A DNA stretch of 64,000 nucleotides from Leucocoprinus leucothites (taxonomy: Eukaryota > Basidiomycota > Agaricomycetes > Agaricales > Agaricaceae), in NCBI GenBank assembly GCA_013368445.1, contig JAACJO010000001.1, positions 3,534,001 to 3,598,000 of the forward strand, in the 5' to 3' direction. A program made the position numbers and the translations under genes. Positions 11,501 to 23,401 of the stretch are shown piece by piece (position 1 is the first letter of the stretch; each line of letters starts with the position of its first letter). Under the pieces are notes generated by a model, which was not told where the DNA came from, ran no database searches, and saw only the letters and a program-made list of their open reading frames with translations.

Positions 11501-14500
11501 ATGAACTCCCAGGATATCGATGGAGAATCCCTGCAGGCGGTCAAGAGCCTACGCTCCAAGTTTGAGCAGCTTGCGGTCGACACTTCGAGCCAAGTACGAC
11601 GGCCATCGAGTAATCCGAATAGCACGAATGGGTCAGCTCAACTGCTAGGGCCAGCGAGCGCAAGACCAAGACAATCTTCTGGATCCCAGGTGGACGTATT
11701 TTCACCCCAGGCTCATATACGGACGTCTTCGTCATCTTCCGATCTCAAAGTCTCCGCCAAACGACCCCCTCCTCCCCCTCCTCCTCGCATTGCGAAATCA
11801 CCTGCATCGCCTCGACCTTCGCGATCGCCATCACCTTCGAGCTCTCCCCAGGTGAATATCGTGAATGAAAAGTCAGAAGAAGAGGTTCTGCAAGGGGTCG
11901 CAGCCTTAAAGTCGAAATTGTAGGTCAGTTCTTGTTCTACTTGTCCAGCTTCTCACTCTCCAAATTTCGAAAGTGACTCACCTTCAAGAAATGGCGTCTC
12001 GCATGGAGCTGGGACAGGTTCCCTTCCAATGGAGTCACCAAAACCCATATTGCCACCCCGCCCTTCACGAAATGGGGAGTACAACCTTCTTAGTCCATCT
12101 CCAAATAGCACGGAACCTTCTTCTCCTACGTCTTCACGCCCGGTGTCACCCTTGCAGCACCACCGACCTCCCCCACCTCCGCCGGTATCTCGATCAAAAA
12201 GTCCCCTCCTTTCGGTGGAGCAGGACAACGGAGTGGCATCCACTAAATCGCGTTTGTGAGTAGGAAGCTACTCCAATTCCTTCCACGACTGACCGCAAAC
12301 CAGGACTTCTCCTACCCCCCCAAGCTCCCTCATTACCCGCCAAAACACATCCAAGTCTTCGACCAAACCTGCGATACCTCCGCGCCCTCCTAAACAAGCG
12401 GATTCCCCTCAACCCACTTTTTCCAATGGTTCCCTCATCCGTAGTCCGGATTCCGCATCTCCAAATCCTGACAAAGAAAATTTTATTCCTTCTCCTATCC
12501 CTCCTTCTATTCCCCTCAGGCGTTCTCCCCCTGACGCCACACCTGCAGTTGCCACACTCATAGACGTAATTCAGGCATCTCCGGAGCCCGATTATGGCCA
12601 GCTCGCCCCTCCAATAAAACCATCTCGTGCAACTATGCCACCGCCACCTCGTCATCGCAGCACTGTATCGCCAAATTCTCCCATCGGCGATTCAGGCACT
12701 CCTTCGCCTAAACTCCCTCATCATTCTCAAACTCAGCCGCCCCCTCTACCTACGCGCCGTGGGACAGGAACCGTTGCTCACGTTGAGGAACTGCCTGCTG
12801 TGACTTCGCCTAGATTACCGGATCGCACTACTGCAACTACAAGTCCACCAGAGCGAAGACCTATTGGTGCGAATAAGCTTCCCCCGCCACCTACGCGAAC
12901 GATAGCTCTTGGTGATAAGCTTCCGCCACCTCGTCGACCTCCATCCCCAGAATCGGAAGATGACTCGGGGGAAGAGGATGATCCCAAGGCGAATGCTGCA
13001 GACAGTATGCCGGATACCACTTCTTCGTCAAGGAGACCCCCTGTACTCAGTTTTCGGGGTGAGGGGAGGGCTGAACCGAAGATTCATGTGCACCCACATT
13101 CTGGTACATTCGTGGTCTCTGGGTCAAATGTGGTTGTTGGACATGGCGAAAAAATCAAGATATATGATTTAAGCCTGGCTGACAGTCCAATTCTGACGTT
13201 GGATACGAAGGACTTGGGGGTGAGAGACGCGAAGGTGACGTGTATGGAGTTCCGACCCACTGCCGTTAAGGTCGACCGAGGAGCTTTACTGTGGATTGGT
13301 TTGAAGGAGGGACATTTATTCGAGATTGACATCCGAACGGGATATGTGATTGCTACCAAACATGTCGCGCACCCGCATCCCGTTACAAACATATTTCGCT
13401 ATGGGCGATCGATGGTCACCTTAGACGAGGGTGGCAAAACATTGATATTTTCTCCTGATGAGAACGGTGAAGATATCTCCCTTCAATATACCCAACCTCG
13501 CGTAGTACGGACTACCGAGAAACAAGAATTCGTGAAACTCCTAGATGGGAAGCTCTGGACTGCTACAAGAACAGAACAACATTCGCACGGGCATCAGCGA
13601 TGTCCAATCATTCGTGTTTACGACATCTTCAATCCAGCTGCAGCAACTGGACGATCACTTTTACCCACGGAACACGTCGGCTCAGTCACTTCCGCGACAA
13701 TTATACCCAGCCAACAAGATTTCGTCTACGTCGGGCATGAGGAAGGATATATCTCAATATGGTCGTTACGTACGGATGATGGGTATCCGAAGTGTGTTGA
13801 AGTTGTGAGAGTGGCAACGTCGGATGTACTTTGCGTTGAGGGCGTGAATGATAGATTATGGGCCGGTGCCCGGAGCGGTATGATTTCGGCGTATGATGTG
13901 TCCCAGAAGCCCTGGGTGGTCACGAATAGCTGGGATGCACATCCGAAGTTGCCTGTGTTGAAGTTGAGCGTTAATTACAACGCGGTTGAGAAGAATGGGA
14001 AGTTGTGTGTTGTAAGTGTTGGAAGGGATGAAACTTTGAGGTTGTGGGATGGTTTACTGAGTGCTAACTGGATAGGTGAGTTCTCTTAATCCTGGGTGTC
14101 AGCTCTATTCTGATAGTTATGGATACTCAGATAACGAGCTTTACAAGAGCGAACAAGACTCCAGCTCATTCCATAACCTCTCAATGCTTCTCGTGTCCTG
14201 GAACTGTGACTCTGCCCGACCTGATTCACTCACCTCCGATCCCGTGAACTACGAGTTCCTCAAGGAAGCTCTTACGAGCGTAGACTCACCCGACATCATC
14301 ACTTTCGGTTTTCAGGAAGTTATTGATCTTGAAAGTCGAAAGATGACAGCTAAGAATGTGTTGTTGGGTGGGAAGAAGAAAGCAGAGGATAATGGGTTGA
14401 GTGATAGGGTTACGGGGGCGTATAAGCGGTGGCACGATCGCCTGACAGCGGCTGTGAGGGCTACTATGTCCCCAGGTTGTCCGTATGTGTGTGTGCATAC

Positions 14501-15435
14501 GGAGAATCTCGTTGGATTGTTCACTTGTATCTTTGTGAAGGCATCTCAGCGCGCAAGCTTGGATGATGTGGCTGTGACGACGATCAAGAGGGGTATGGGT
14601 GGGCGGTACGGTAATAAGGTGAGGCTCTCCTATTCTACAGTGCACTCAAGTTCATCGTTGATTCTGATTGTGATTCAGGGGGCGATTGTGGCGCGGTTCG
14701 TAATTGGTGATTCGTCAGTTTGCATCATCAATTGTCATCTGGCGGCGGGTCAGAATGCAATCCGGAGGAGGAATGCGGATGCGGCTGGTATTCTAGAGGA
14801 GAAGACGGTATTTCCGGCTGGTGACCACTCGTTGGCGTACGTTGGTGGGGGAGACGGTACTATGGTACTGGACCACGAACTTGTCTTCGTGAGTATACCT
14901 TGGATTCCATACTAGGTTTTCAGAAGGTTGACATATGACTCCTTTGATCCAGTTTCATGGGGATCTTAATTATCGCATCGATCATCGACGAGACGCCATC
15001 ATTGCCGCTGTGCGCGCAAATGATCTTTCTTCACTTTATCAACACGACCAACTCTTGCGAGAAGTCAAGTACAATCGCGGGTGTCGTCTACGAGGATTCT
15101 CTGAAGGACCGCTTACGTTCCCTCCGACATACAAATATGATCGCAGATCCAATGAATATGACACGTCAGAGAAACATCGAGCCCCTGCATGGTGTGATCG
15201 GATTCTGTGGCGATCAAGAGAGGTTTCGAGAGTAGCGCAGACGGAGTATCGGCGATACGAAGTGAACGTCTCTGACCATCGGCCTATATCTGCCAGTTTC
15301 GACCTTACTGTTAAGACGATTGATAAAGCGGAAAGGGAAAAGAGAAAGAGGGAGGTGGAACAGGCATGGGTCGACGTTGAAGGGAGGTTGTTGAAGTCGG
15401 CCAGGCAGTTTTATGTCAGTCAGATGTTACTTTGA
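11501..15435 (+). CDS. Inositol polyphosphate 5-phosphatase with N-terminal beta-propeller region
   Basis: Six exons (11501-11919, 11974-12255, 12304-14075, 14131-14618, 14679-14888, 14953-15435) join in frame to 1217 residues. Residues 1-480 are disordered and rich in Pro/Ser, with poly-Pro runs typical of SH3 or profilin partners. About 480-830 form WD40-like blades (KIYDL, VYVGHEEGYISIWSL, SVGRDETLRLWDG). The rest is a Mg-dependent 5-phosphatase domain: LVSWNCD, ITFGFQEV, HGDLNYRID, PAWCDRILW and SDHRPI mark the catalytic and metal-binding sites. The family removes the 5-phosphate of phosphoinositides or inositol phosphates, linking to membrane traffic and actin. The propeller-phosphatase order is known from plant and protist enzymes. 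The start is the first in-frame ATG before the conserved SLRSKFEQLA helix. Confidence 0.9.
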
Positions 15436-15666
15436 AGGGGCTGCAGGTAGAACACGTTTATTCATTTTTGGGATTGGGATAATTTTTTGCTTGGGATGGA
15501 CTCTTATTTTTCCTCGTCTTTTTATTTGCCTCTTTTCATTGACTTATGTTTTCATGGTTCATGGACTTTACATGGGACACTTGCTATCATAATTGGACTT
15601 TAATGTGTACTAAGGTCATATCAATCCATGTTTGACGACAGATAAGAATGTCTGAAATCACCTGCC

Positions 15667-15980
15667 TTAACTCGGGAAATCGGCCAACTTTGCCAGTGCA
15701 TCCTTCTCGTGATCTATCACTGGCACTACATCAGCACTCCTCATATCCGCTCGTCCCAAACACGCATAATCTTTTCCCCAATCTCTACTTCTCTCTCCTG
15801 GTGCTTTAGCTGTTTTGTAGCCTGTTGATGGCCGAGTTTTGGCATGTCGGCCGAAAGCCAACAAATCGTGCGAATACTTACCGGAAGGGTTTCTATGATG
15901 CCGTATGGTACTGAAACGACGGGCTCAGTCGCCCTGTCAGCCAGCTCACCACCTCCAGTACTCTTTTCCCTCTCACACAT
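15667..15980 (-). CDS. Possible small minus-strand gene, unidentified
   Basis: Minus-strand exons flank a plausible intron, from the GTAAGT donor at about 15879-15884 to a CAG acceptor near 15830. One reading ends ADVVPVIDHEKDALAKLADFPS followed by TAA at about 15669. That frame looks protein-like but needs an upstream exon I could not fix. Another reading, with an ATG at 15978-15980, gives a shorter peptide ending at 15741. The region lies between the 3' end of the 5-phosphatase gene and the start of the MFS gene, only about 40 bp from the latter. No domain was recognised; it could be non-coding. Confidence 0.25.
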
Positions 15981-16022
15981 CCACCAGGTCCACCCTTTGT
16001 CGTTGGACTCCGGAGTTCCAGG

Positions 16023-18486
16023 ATGACCAGAATCATACCAGCGATTCTTAGCGGGCCAAGGATCATAACACTTGTCGCCTCGCTCTTTGTATCGCTCAGC
16101 TCTGGAACAAACTACGTATGAGAGAATCCTTTATGTTCCTCAGGCGACTTGTAGCCTAAATTACTGGATTTTAGGTATATTCAGGTGGGGAAGTCAACTC
16201 TGTGATATCCGAGCTAAGCCGAGAATCGGCACCATCTCCTCTCCCGAACCAAAAGATCCAACTCTAATGCCCTTTTGAAACCTAGCTTGGGCGCCTCAGC
16301 TGGGTTCTCAGCTGCGCATCACTCATACGCAAGTGAACATTGTTGGCCTCGCTGGTAATGGTCCGTAGCTCCTCTCCAATTCAATTCTCGGATCTAGGTT
16401 TCTAATAGCTTCATTAGTTGGCGTGTATACATTTGGTCCAATATGGGGGCGGATTGTTGACACGAGGGGTCCGCGTATCCCACTGACTGGAGCATTCGTA
16501 TTGCTCCTCACGGGATATTCTGGCATCAAGTATGCCTTCGATGCTGGTGTCCCACAAGGTGCCATGACGATTTCGACGTTTACATTCGCATTGGTGGTCC
16601 TATGCAATTTCATGACTGGAGCCGGAGGAAATGGTGGATTGACAAGTTCAGTCAACTCAACAGCGAGATCGTTCCCAGACAGGGCAGTGCGTGCCAATCA
16701 CCATCTCCCTTGGAATATTTCTGATGGTAAATGCTAAAACGCAGCGCGCTACAGCAACGGGTTTGGTCATCAGTGGATTTGGACTATCCGCATTTATTTT
16801 TTCAACAATTGCACACATCATGTACGCCGGCAACACTTCCGCTTTCCTCCAGTTGTTAGCCCTTGGCACGTCTGCACCCATGCTCGTGGGGTTCTTCCTA
16901 GTGCGGCACATACCTTTACCTCCGTCAGAAGAACCAACGATTGGAGGAAGCGTTGAGGCGGTGACGAGCACCTCTGCTTTGATGGATGATTCCCGTGTAC
17001 GACTATTGGATCGGGAGGACTCGGATGTGGAACTGGACGAATCGGAGGCCCTGTCCCGCGAACACCTCCACGGCGACCCACGTAGTAGAAGTTTGAGCAT
17101 TTCTAGTTCGGCATCTGTCCTTGCACGCTCGCCTCATGGGCAAGTGGACGATAGCGTCCCCAATATTTTTGGAGCTGAACTATGGAAGAGTGGCGATTTT
17201 TGGCTTCTTTTCATCTTACTTTCCCTCCGTGAGTCTCCGTTCTCTCTACTCGGAACAGTCCCTGTAACGATTATTGTCCTTTGTGCTTCTTGGACGCATT
17301 TAGTTGCTGGAACTGGTTTAATGTGTGAGCACAGTCTTCTTAAAGAACATATCACTCATTGATGCGCGTCTACCGCCTCTTTCTCCTTCTCACTGGGGGC
17401 TTCTTCCATGGCAGATATCAATAATGTTGGCGCAATGTCACAAACTCTCTATGCAAAGAATAATTCCCACTACGACGAAGTAGAAGCGGCGAAGTGGCAG
17501 GCAACACAAGTATCAACCATCAGTATTATGAGCTTTTCTGGTCGTATACTCATCGGTGAGCTTGTTTGCCTCGGATACTTCTCTATCATTTGCCACGGAG
17601 TGTCCTTCACCTTCCATTTACGTCCTGCCCTCTGCGATTTTGGCCTTAACGAATATACTAATCTCCGTTATCGATTTTTGTCTCTAGGCATAATTTCCGA
17701 TGCTGCCAAGAACACCTTCCAGCTCCCACGCTCTTATTGCATCGTCTTGGTCTCCATTGGCATTTTTCTTTCTCAAGTTACCGCAGCACATACAGATGAA
17801 ATCGGCTCTCTCTGGTTGGCAAGCTCAATACTTGGGATTTCTTATGGCAGTACCTTTTCTCTTTTCCCTCAAGTATGCATCGAGTGGTTTGGTCTGCGTG
17901 AGTGCCTCATTGATTTCTATTTTTCCCTGGTTTCCCCCTCCACCCTCCGTGGCATCTATTTTTATTCCATTTAGACCTAGTCTATTTTCAACCCTGCTCT
18001 TTCTATTGGAAGACATACAGTGCTTATTTAGTTTCTTCTTTCTGGATTATTCCAGCTCACTTCTCAGAGAACTGGGGATACCTCTCGCTCGCACCCATGG
18101 TCGCTGGGAATCTGTTCATGCTTTTCTTCGGACGTAACCTAGACGCCCACGAGGCCAAGTCTTATTCACAGAACGCCACATCCAGGACACTGCGGCGTGT
18201 CTTGAAATCACGAAACACTGCCTCAAGGTCATCCGTGAAGGATTTCGTCCGAAGGGCCGCGGAGATGCTACCCTCCGGCGAGACCCCACAGTGCTTGGAG
18301 GGAAAAGAATGCTACGTCGCCGCACTGCATCTAACTTCTGTCATGACTTTTTGTTGCATCTTGCTAAGTATCTGGGCTGCGTGGAGGGACCGGCGGAAAG
18401 TGCTGATGGCGTCCGATGGTCTGCACAACAAAGGAAGGAGTTTTTCGAGGAGGCGGGGTAGCAGAGTCAGCATCGAGCGGGCATAA
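16023..18486 (+). CDS. MFS transporter, Mch1/nodulin-like type
   Basis: Nine exons (16023-16115, 16175-16184, 16286-16360, 16418-16686, 16745-17228, 17304-17324, 17415-17555, 17688-17897, 18056-18486) join to 577 residues. Exon 2 is only GTATATTCAG; it restores SGTNYVYSAWAPQLG, the expected loop after helix 1. Exon 6 is 21 nt. Helices include GVYTFGPIWGRIVDTRGPR (the motif-A-like loop), TGAGGNGGLTSS, RATATGLVISGFGLSA and, in the second half, SFSGRILIGIISDAAK. A long acidic and Ser-rich cytosolic loop (about residues 200-310) separates the two six-helix halves. The family resembles monocarboxylate-transporter-like carriers such as yeast Mch1; the substrate is unknown. It is probably located in a vacuolar or plasma membrane. 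Confidence 0.88.
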
Positions 18487-19539
18487 GAATATGAGTAATG
18501 TATTAGAAAGTCATCTGTTCTCCCCACTGTCGTATTTTGTCGCTATATATCTTCACTTATGGAGTGCATGACCTTAAGACTGGAGCTCTATCTTGGCTGA
18601 CCTTGGCGTGGATTTTCTCTGCCAACTTTGAGCACTTACGTTAAGTGGCCACTACACCTGAGTTCACTGAAGGATAGTGACTGCGGAACGTGAGCATGTC
18701 TACACGGTGGAGATGGCCACTGGAATTTTAGAATCATGAACAGCCTTGTTTCATAGGTGTTTTTCACCGATCTTCTGCTCGAAGAGTCAGTAATTAATCA
18801 CGAAGCCATAAGCCTATTTGTCTACTGCATTTGCCCAGACCGCGAGTCCCCTTGGCATAATATCGTGCGTGCAAACGATCAAATCATTTTCTATCCCCAT
18901 TACGAGATATCTAAGATGAACTATCCACGAGACTAGCGAGGGCAGAGGATTGTCCTGATTGCCGAAATAACTAGTAGAGGATCAACGGGCCAAGAAAGTT
19001 TGTATGACGGATATATACTATTGAAACGGAGTTAAGCCGCTGTCGCCTGATCTCTTTCAGTCGCGTGGCCATTGAGGTATGAGGATGATTTATGCCTATG
19101 GGTGATTATGGATCCCCGTGGGTGATCTAGTTTGCTTTGGGTTCGTTTGGTACTTTAACGGGGGTCTGCTTGAAATGCTAGCGATGTGAACGGCTGCAAT
19201 GGCTCTCCGCATCTTTGCACTTCCATCGGCCGGATATCCTACCAATAGCAAGAATGGCCTTAAAATAGCAGACTCAGGAAACTCACTCGCATTACTTTAG
19301 GCTGTAAAAAGTAAGAGAATAAATTTCCATTTTATCATTTAATGATGTAGAAAAAACAAAGTCAAACGGTTCGCTGGAACACATATCACATAAAATCGGC
19401 GAATAAGAAATAGAATAAAGAGATTTCCAACTTAATAGTCTATTTAATCTAGGAACATGTCATCGAGTGACGTCTGCGCAGTGAGGAAGATAGAGAAATG
19501 AAGTGAACCGAACCAGATCAAGTCGAGAGTAGGGATGCT
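18487..19539. other. Intergenic between convergent genes
   Basis: Tail-to-tail spacer holding the 3' ends of the MFS gene and of the minus-strand isopropylmalate synthase gene. No open frame with recognisable content. The part near 19290-19450 is AT rich, as expected for 3' UTR and polyadenylation sequence of the minus-strand gene. Confidence 0.55.
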
Positions 19540-21847
19540 TTAGACTGTGGTTTGTACTTTTAGTCCTTGCCGCGAGTCTGAGCTGTTGTATGAGAGCAAC
19601 CGCCCTGCTCTCAGTTTGACTTCCTGGAGCCAACCGTCACCATGGTACTTGTTCGCCGACGAACGAGGGGTGAAAACCATCTTGGCACGCGGGAACGATT
19701 TATCGCCCGCTAGGCAGTTAGCCGCGCTAATGACTGCACGGCACTTTGAGGTAGCAACGTCTGAGGAGATACCAACACCCCAAGTACTTCCCACACCCGA
19801 CTTTGATGGTGTTGTACCTGCAACAAACAGTTCAAGGATGGTGACACACTTGGCATGAGGGAGGTTGTCGGCGTTGATGGTCTGTGACGTGGACTCGCCA
19901 ATATCGGGGGAGAGGTCGAGGTCGGATTTCAAAGCGTCAAGAGCAGCGAGGACAATGCCCCGACCGTCACCAGTGATTGTCCGTGGCACACCGTCAACCT
20001 CGACCTCAGCCTCAAAACGGAGGAGGCTTTGGTCTTCGTCGGGTGGGGTCAGAGTGAGGGGGTCATCTGAGAAATCAGAAAGAGGGGATGCGGGCTCATG
20101 AGTGGACGGAGAAAGCGGGAATAGTCGGTATGATTTCAAAAAGATCCGGTTCAACGGCTTAGAGGAAACGGAGTAAGTCTCTTTGAAAGCCGTAGTGACC
20201 ATGGTCGGTGTCATCTCCTTCCCACTCCGTTCGCTCTCATTCTGGACAACCTTATAGAAGGAGACTTGCATACGGCGCGGTAAGTCGATAAGCATGGTTT
20301 GCTTGATCACATAAGCTGTGCCAGCCTTCCCGCTTTGGCTGCTCACCCTAATTAGGTTTTCGTATCCATAACCCAAATCTTTGGGATCGAGGGGAATATA
20401 TGGCATGGCCCAGTACTTCTTGCCCTGACCCAAACGATCGACACCCTCCCAACGCTTCGCTTGAGCATCGAGTCCCTTCTTGATGGCGTCCTGATGGGTT
20501 CCTGCGAATGCAGAGAAGACGAGTTGGCCAGCATAGGGGTAGCGAGTGGGAACCGCCATTTCATTGCACTTGCAAACGAGTTCGACGATTTCGGGGAGGT
20601 TGGAGAAGTCAAGATTCGGGGGTATTCCCTGTGAATACATATTGAGGGCCAGACTAATCAAATCGACGTTCCCGGTGCGCTCGCCGTTTCCGAGCAGGCA
20701 GCCCTCGATACGATCCCCACCTGCCAGGAGCGCAAGTTCAGCGGCCGCCACAGCAGTTCCTAATCTCGAATTAGCTCCTCTTATCCCAATGTATGGGGGA
20801 TGGATAACCCACCTCGATCATTATGGGGATGAATGCTGAGAACGACAGTGTCGCGATTCTTGATATTGTTGTGGAAGTATTCGACCTAGACATTGTTAGA
20901 TATTTCCTATTTATAGATAAACTAAGCCTACCATATCTGCGTAATGGTTACTAGGACCGCATTCCACGGTTGCGGCAAGGTTATACATAATCGGATCGTC
21001 AGGTGTGGCCTTGCCCCACTCGTCATAGACTTTATTCGCGAGTTCAACGGCAAACTCGGGTTCTGTCTGAGAGAAAGTTTCGGGGCAATAGAGCAAAGTA
21101 TAATGCGTTCCTGCAAAGACAAAGCTAAGGAAGGACTGAATCAGAGAATAAATATGACAAACCTGATCGAGCATATTCCTCTTCTGACAACTTCTTCACG
21201 AGGCGAACAGCATTCAAGGTGAGATCGATGGTTTGCTCTTTAGTGTTTCGAAACACGACCTCTCTGAAAACTGGTGAAACGGCATTATAAAGGTGTATGA
21301 TTGCCCTCTTGCAACCAGCTAAGGATTTGATGGACCGCTCGATCAAGTCTGGTCGAGCAGGAGTAATAATCTGGGAAATGTAGATCAATGTCTGTGTTCA
21401 GCGGAATATGGGATTGATCCCACCTGTAGCGAGACGTCATCTGGAACCTCGCCATTTTCAATAATGGATCGGCAGAACTGATACTCTTGATCAGATGCGG
21501 ATGGATATGCCACCTCGATTTCCTTGAACCCAATCTTGACGAGAGTCCTGAGAAGAAATCGTATTAGCAAAGGACGATCTGGCCGTAGTTAAATGTCGCA
21601 CCTAAAGAGCTCTAGCTTTGTTTCATTGCTCATTGGGTTGACGAGGGCCTGATTTCCGTCTCGCAGATCCGTGGAGAGCCATCTAGGAGCAGCCGTAGTC
21701 CTTCGAGTAGGCCATTTTCGAACATAGCCCGGTGGAAATGGCACATCAGGATAAGGAAGATACTTCACAGATGGGTCGGTTCTATAAGAACAGAGGTTTA
21801 TTAGATCAGCCGCAATATAAGAGAATGCTGACTCACAACATAGGCAT
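19540..21847 (-). CDS. LEU4: 2-isopropylmalate synthase (leucine biosynthesis)
   Basis: Condenses acetyl-CoA with 2-oxoisovalerate, the first committed step of leucine synthesis, usually in the mitochondrial matrix. Exon 1 is only 11 nt (21837-21847, encoding MPML with the next exon). Exon 2 begins at 21781 and gives [20 protein letters not shown]. The catalytic barrel shows [11 protein letters not shown] (metal and acid residues), [20 protein letters not shown] (metal-binding HxH) and GNGERTGN. The C-terminal region (roughly the last 170 residues) is the LeuA regulatory fold that binds leucine for feedback inhibition; it contains a Ser/Pro insertion near [15 protein letters not shown]. Introns lie at [18 protein letters not shown] and before YFHNNI. 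All key residues are present and the length is normal, so the enzyme should be active. Confidence 0.95.
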
Positions 21848-21941
21848 CTTGTGTAATTGGGATGAGGTGATTGTATGACAGACAGTAGGAGACCACTTTG
21901 GGTGTTTACGTTTTGAAGGAATCGTCAGTGGGACTGATCGT

Positions 21942-21951
21942 CTTTATATAT
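21942..21951 (-). promoter_or_regulatory. TATA box of the isopropylmalate synthase gene
   Basis: The minus strand reads ATATATAAAGA about 100 bp upstream of the start codon at 21847, a normal distance for a fungal TATA element. Confidence 0.55.
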
Positions 21952-23401
21952 GTGTCAGCGGCTGGACAATGATCTGTTCCCGTATATCCATGCACCTTCA
22001 CAATATAGTCCTCTGTGGCAATGTCTGGGAGGTGTGATACCACAGTAGATTTAGAATCTTACTGAAGTTCTGACAGAAAAGGATATCGGAGCTGGTGTGT
22101 CATGTAATACGCCTTTTAGCTCTGTAGTACCTTGGGCTTCTTGCGGCGCCGTGTGACGAGCATGACCTCAGTTGCATCGAATCTGAGAGCTAGTGAGTTT
22201 GGAGCACATGAACCATCGCCCTCGCCCTCGGGGCAAGTTTTCGAGATGGGATCTGAAGTCAGGCTGGGCATACATGGAAGCTTGGTTCATGCCAAGCAAT
22301 GACCAAGAGGAATAGGAAAAGAAGATACATGTCACTTAGATTTTGACCATGATGTAAGGTGAAGGACTCCAGGAATGTGTGCTCTTTCCCAACCGCCACC
22401 TAGCACCAGCGCATGAAGACATGAACCAAGGTCGTTATGTCAGCTGTGTTCCATTCCCAAGTCAATTGCCTGCGCATCGAGTGGCTTGATATCGAAACCA
22501 AGTCGAGTGCACTATTTCGAGCTAGATCTGCAGAAGCTGCCAAATCGTCGCCGAAACCGTGAGTGGGGGGATTTGCCAGATAGTCCTAATAGAGACAGAT
22601 TTTCAGCCAAGAACATATGGGAAATAGTCACGTCGACCAATAACCAATGAATGGTGATGGGTATTTGATCCTCCGAAGCCCGTCTTCCCATCATAATAAC
22701 CTCCAGTGCCACTGGATTTCGAATGCAAGCCCTGTGCGAACTCGATCTTCAAATGTGAGAAATAGAGAATTTACCTCAAAAAGGACTATCTACATATATC
22801 GTCTGAAGGCAGATAAACCCGCTCGTATAGAGGAATAGCGGGAAGGGAAACCAAGCGGTCGGGGAGGGGTTTACGAGGGGAGCTGCCATTTCTGGTGGCC
22901 GATCTTCCCACGATAAAAAGGCTAGCTCTGTCGTTCTGAATCCGAACCAGGTACTTTGAGTTAAATTATTCAACACCACTGGGGCGATGAGAATTATCTC
23001 GCGTCTTGGGCATTCAGACCGTGGCTGGCCGTAGCTCGGTGCATACTCCAATCGCACGACTTGGCGGAAGACCGAACGGGTTGTGCCTCCTGGTGCGGCT
23101 TGCACACGGCTATACTCAATCTGTGGTGTTTTCATACACGCAGCCTTTGATTCTGCTTCTCAGCTGGTGTCTCTCGCGGTGCGCAGCCAGGATTTGAGAT
23201 TGAAGATGCTTTTACATCAGCTGTTGTAGGTTTTTAGAAATGCACACCTAGTTCACCAAAACATAACGGATAAGTCGGACATTACTTCCGACGTTTTTAG
23301 CAAAAGGTCCTTTATTGCTGCTCTGCAACTTTGGGCTTGCCTTCTCTCCACATTCCTCGTTGTATCTTTGACATAATTCTCACTCCTCTCGTCCTGACAC
23401 C
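21952..23401. other. Divergent intergenic region
   Basis: Separates the minus-strand LEU4-type gene from the plus-strand DHA1 gene, so it holds both promoters. No convincing gene: the frames at 22512-22712 and 22776-23135 (minus) show no domain. Confidence 0.5.
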
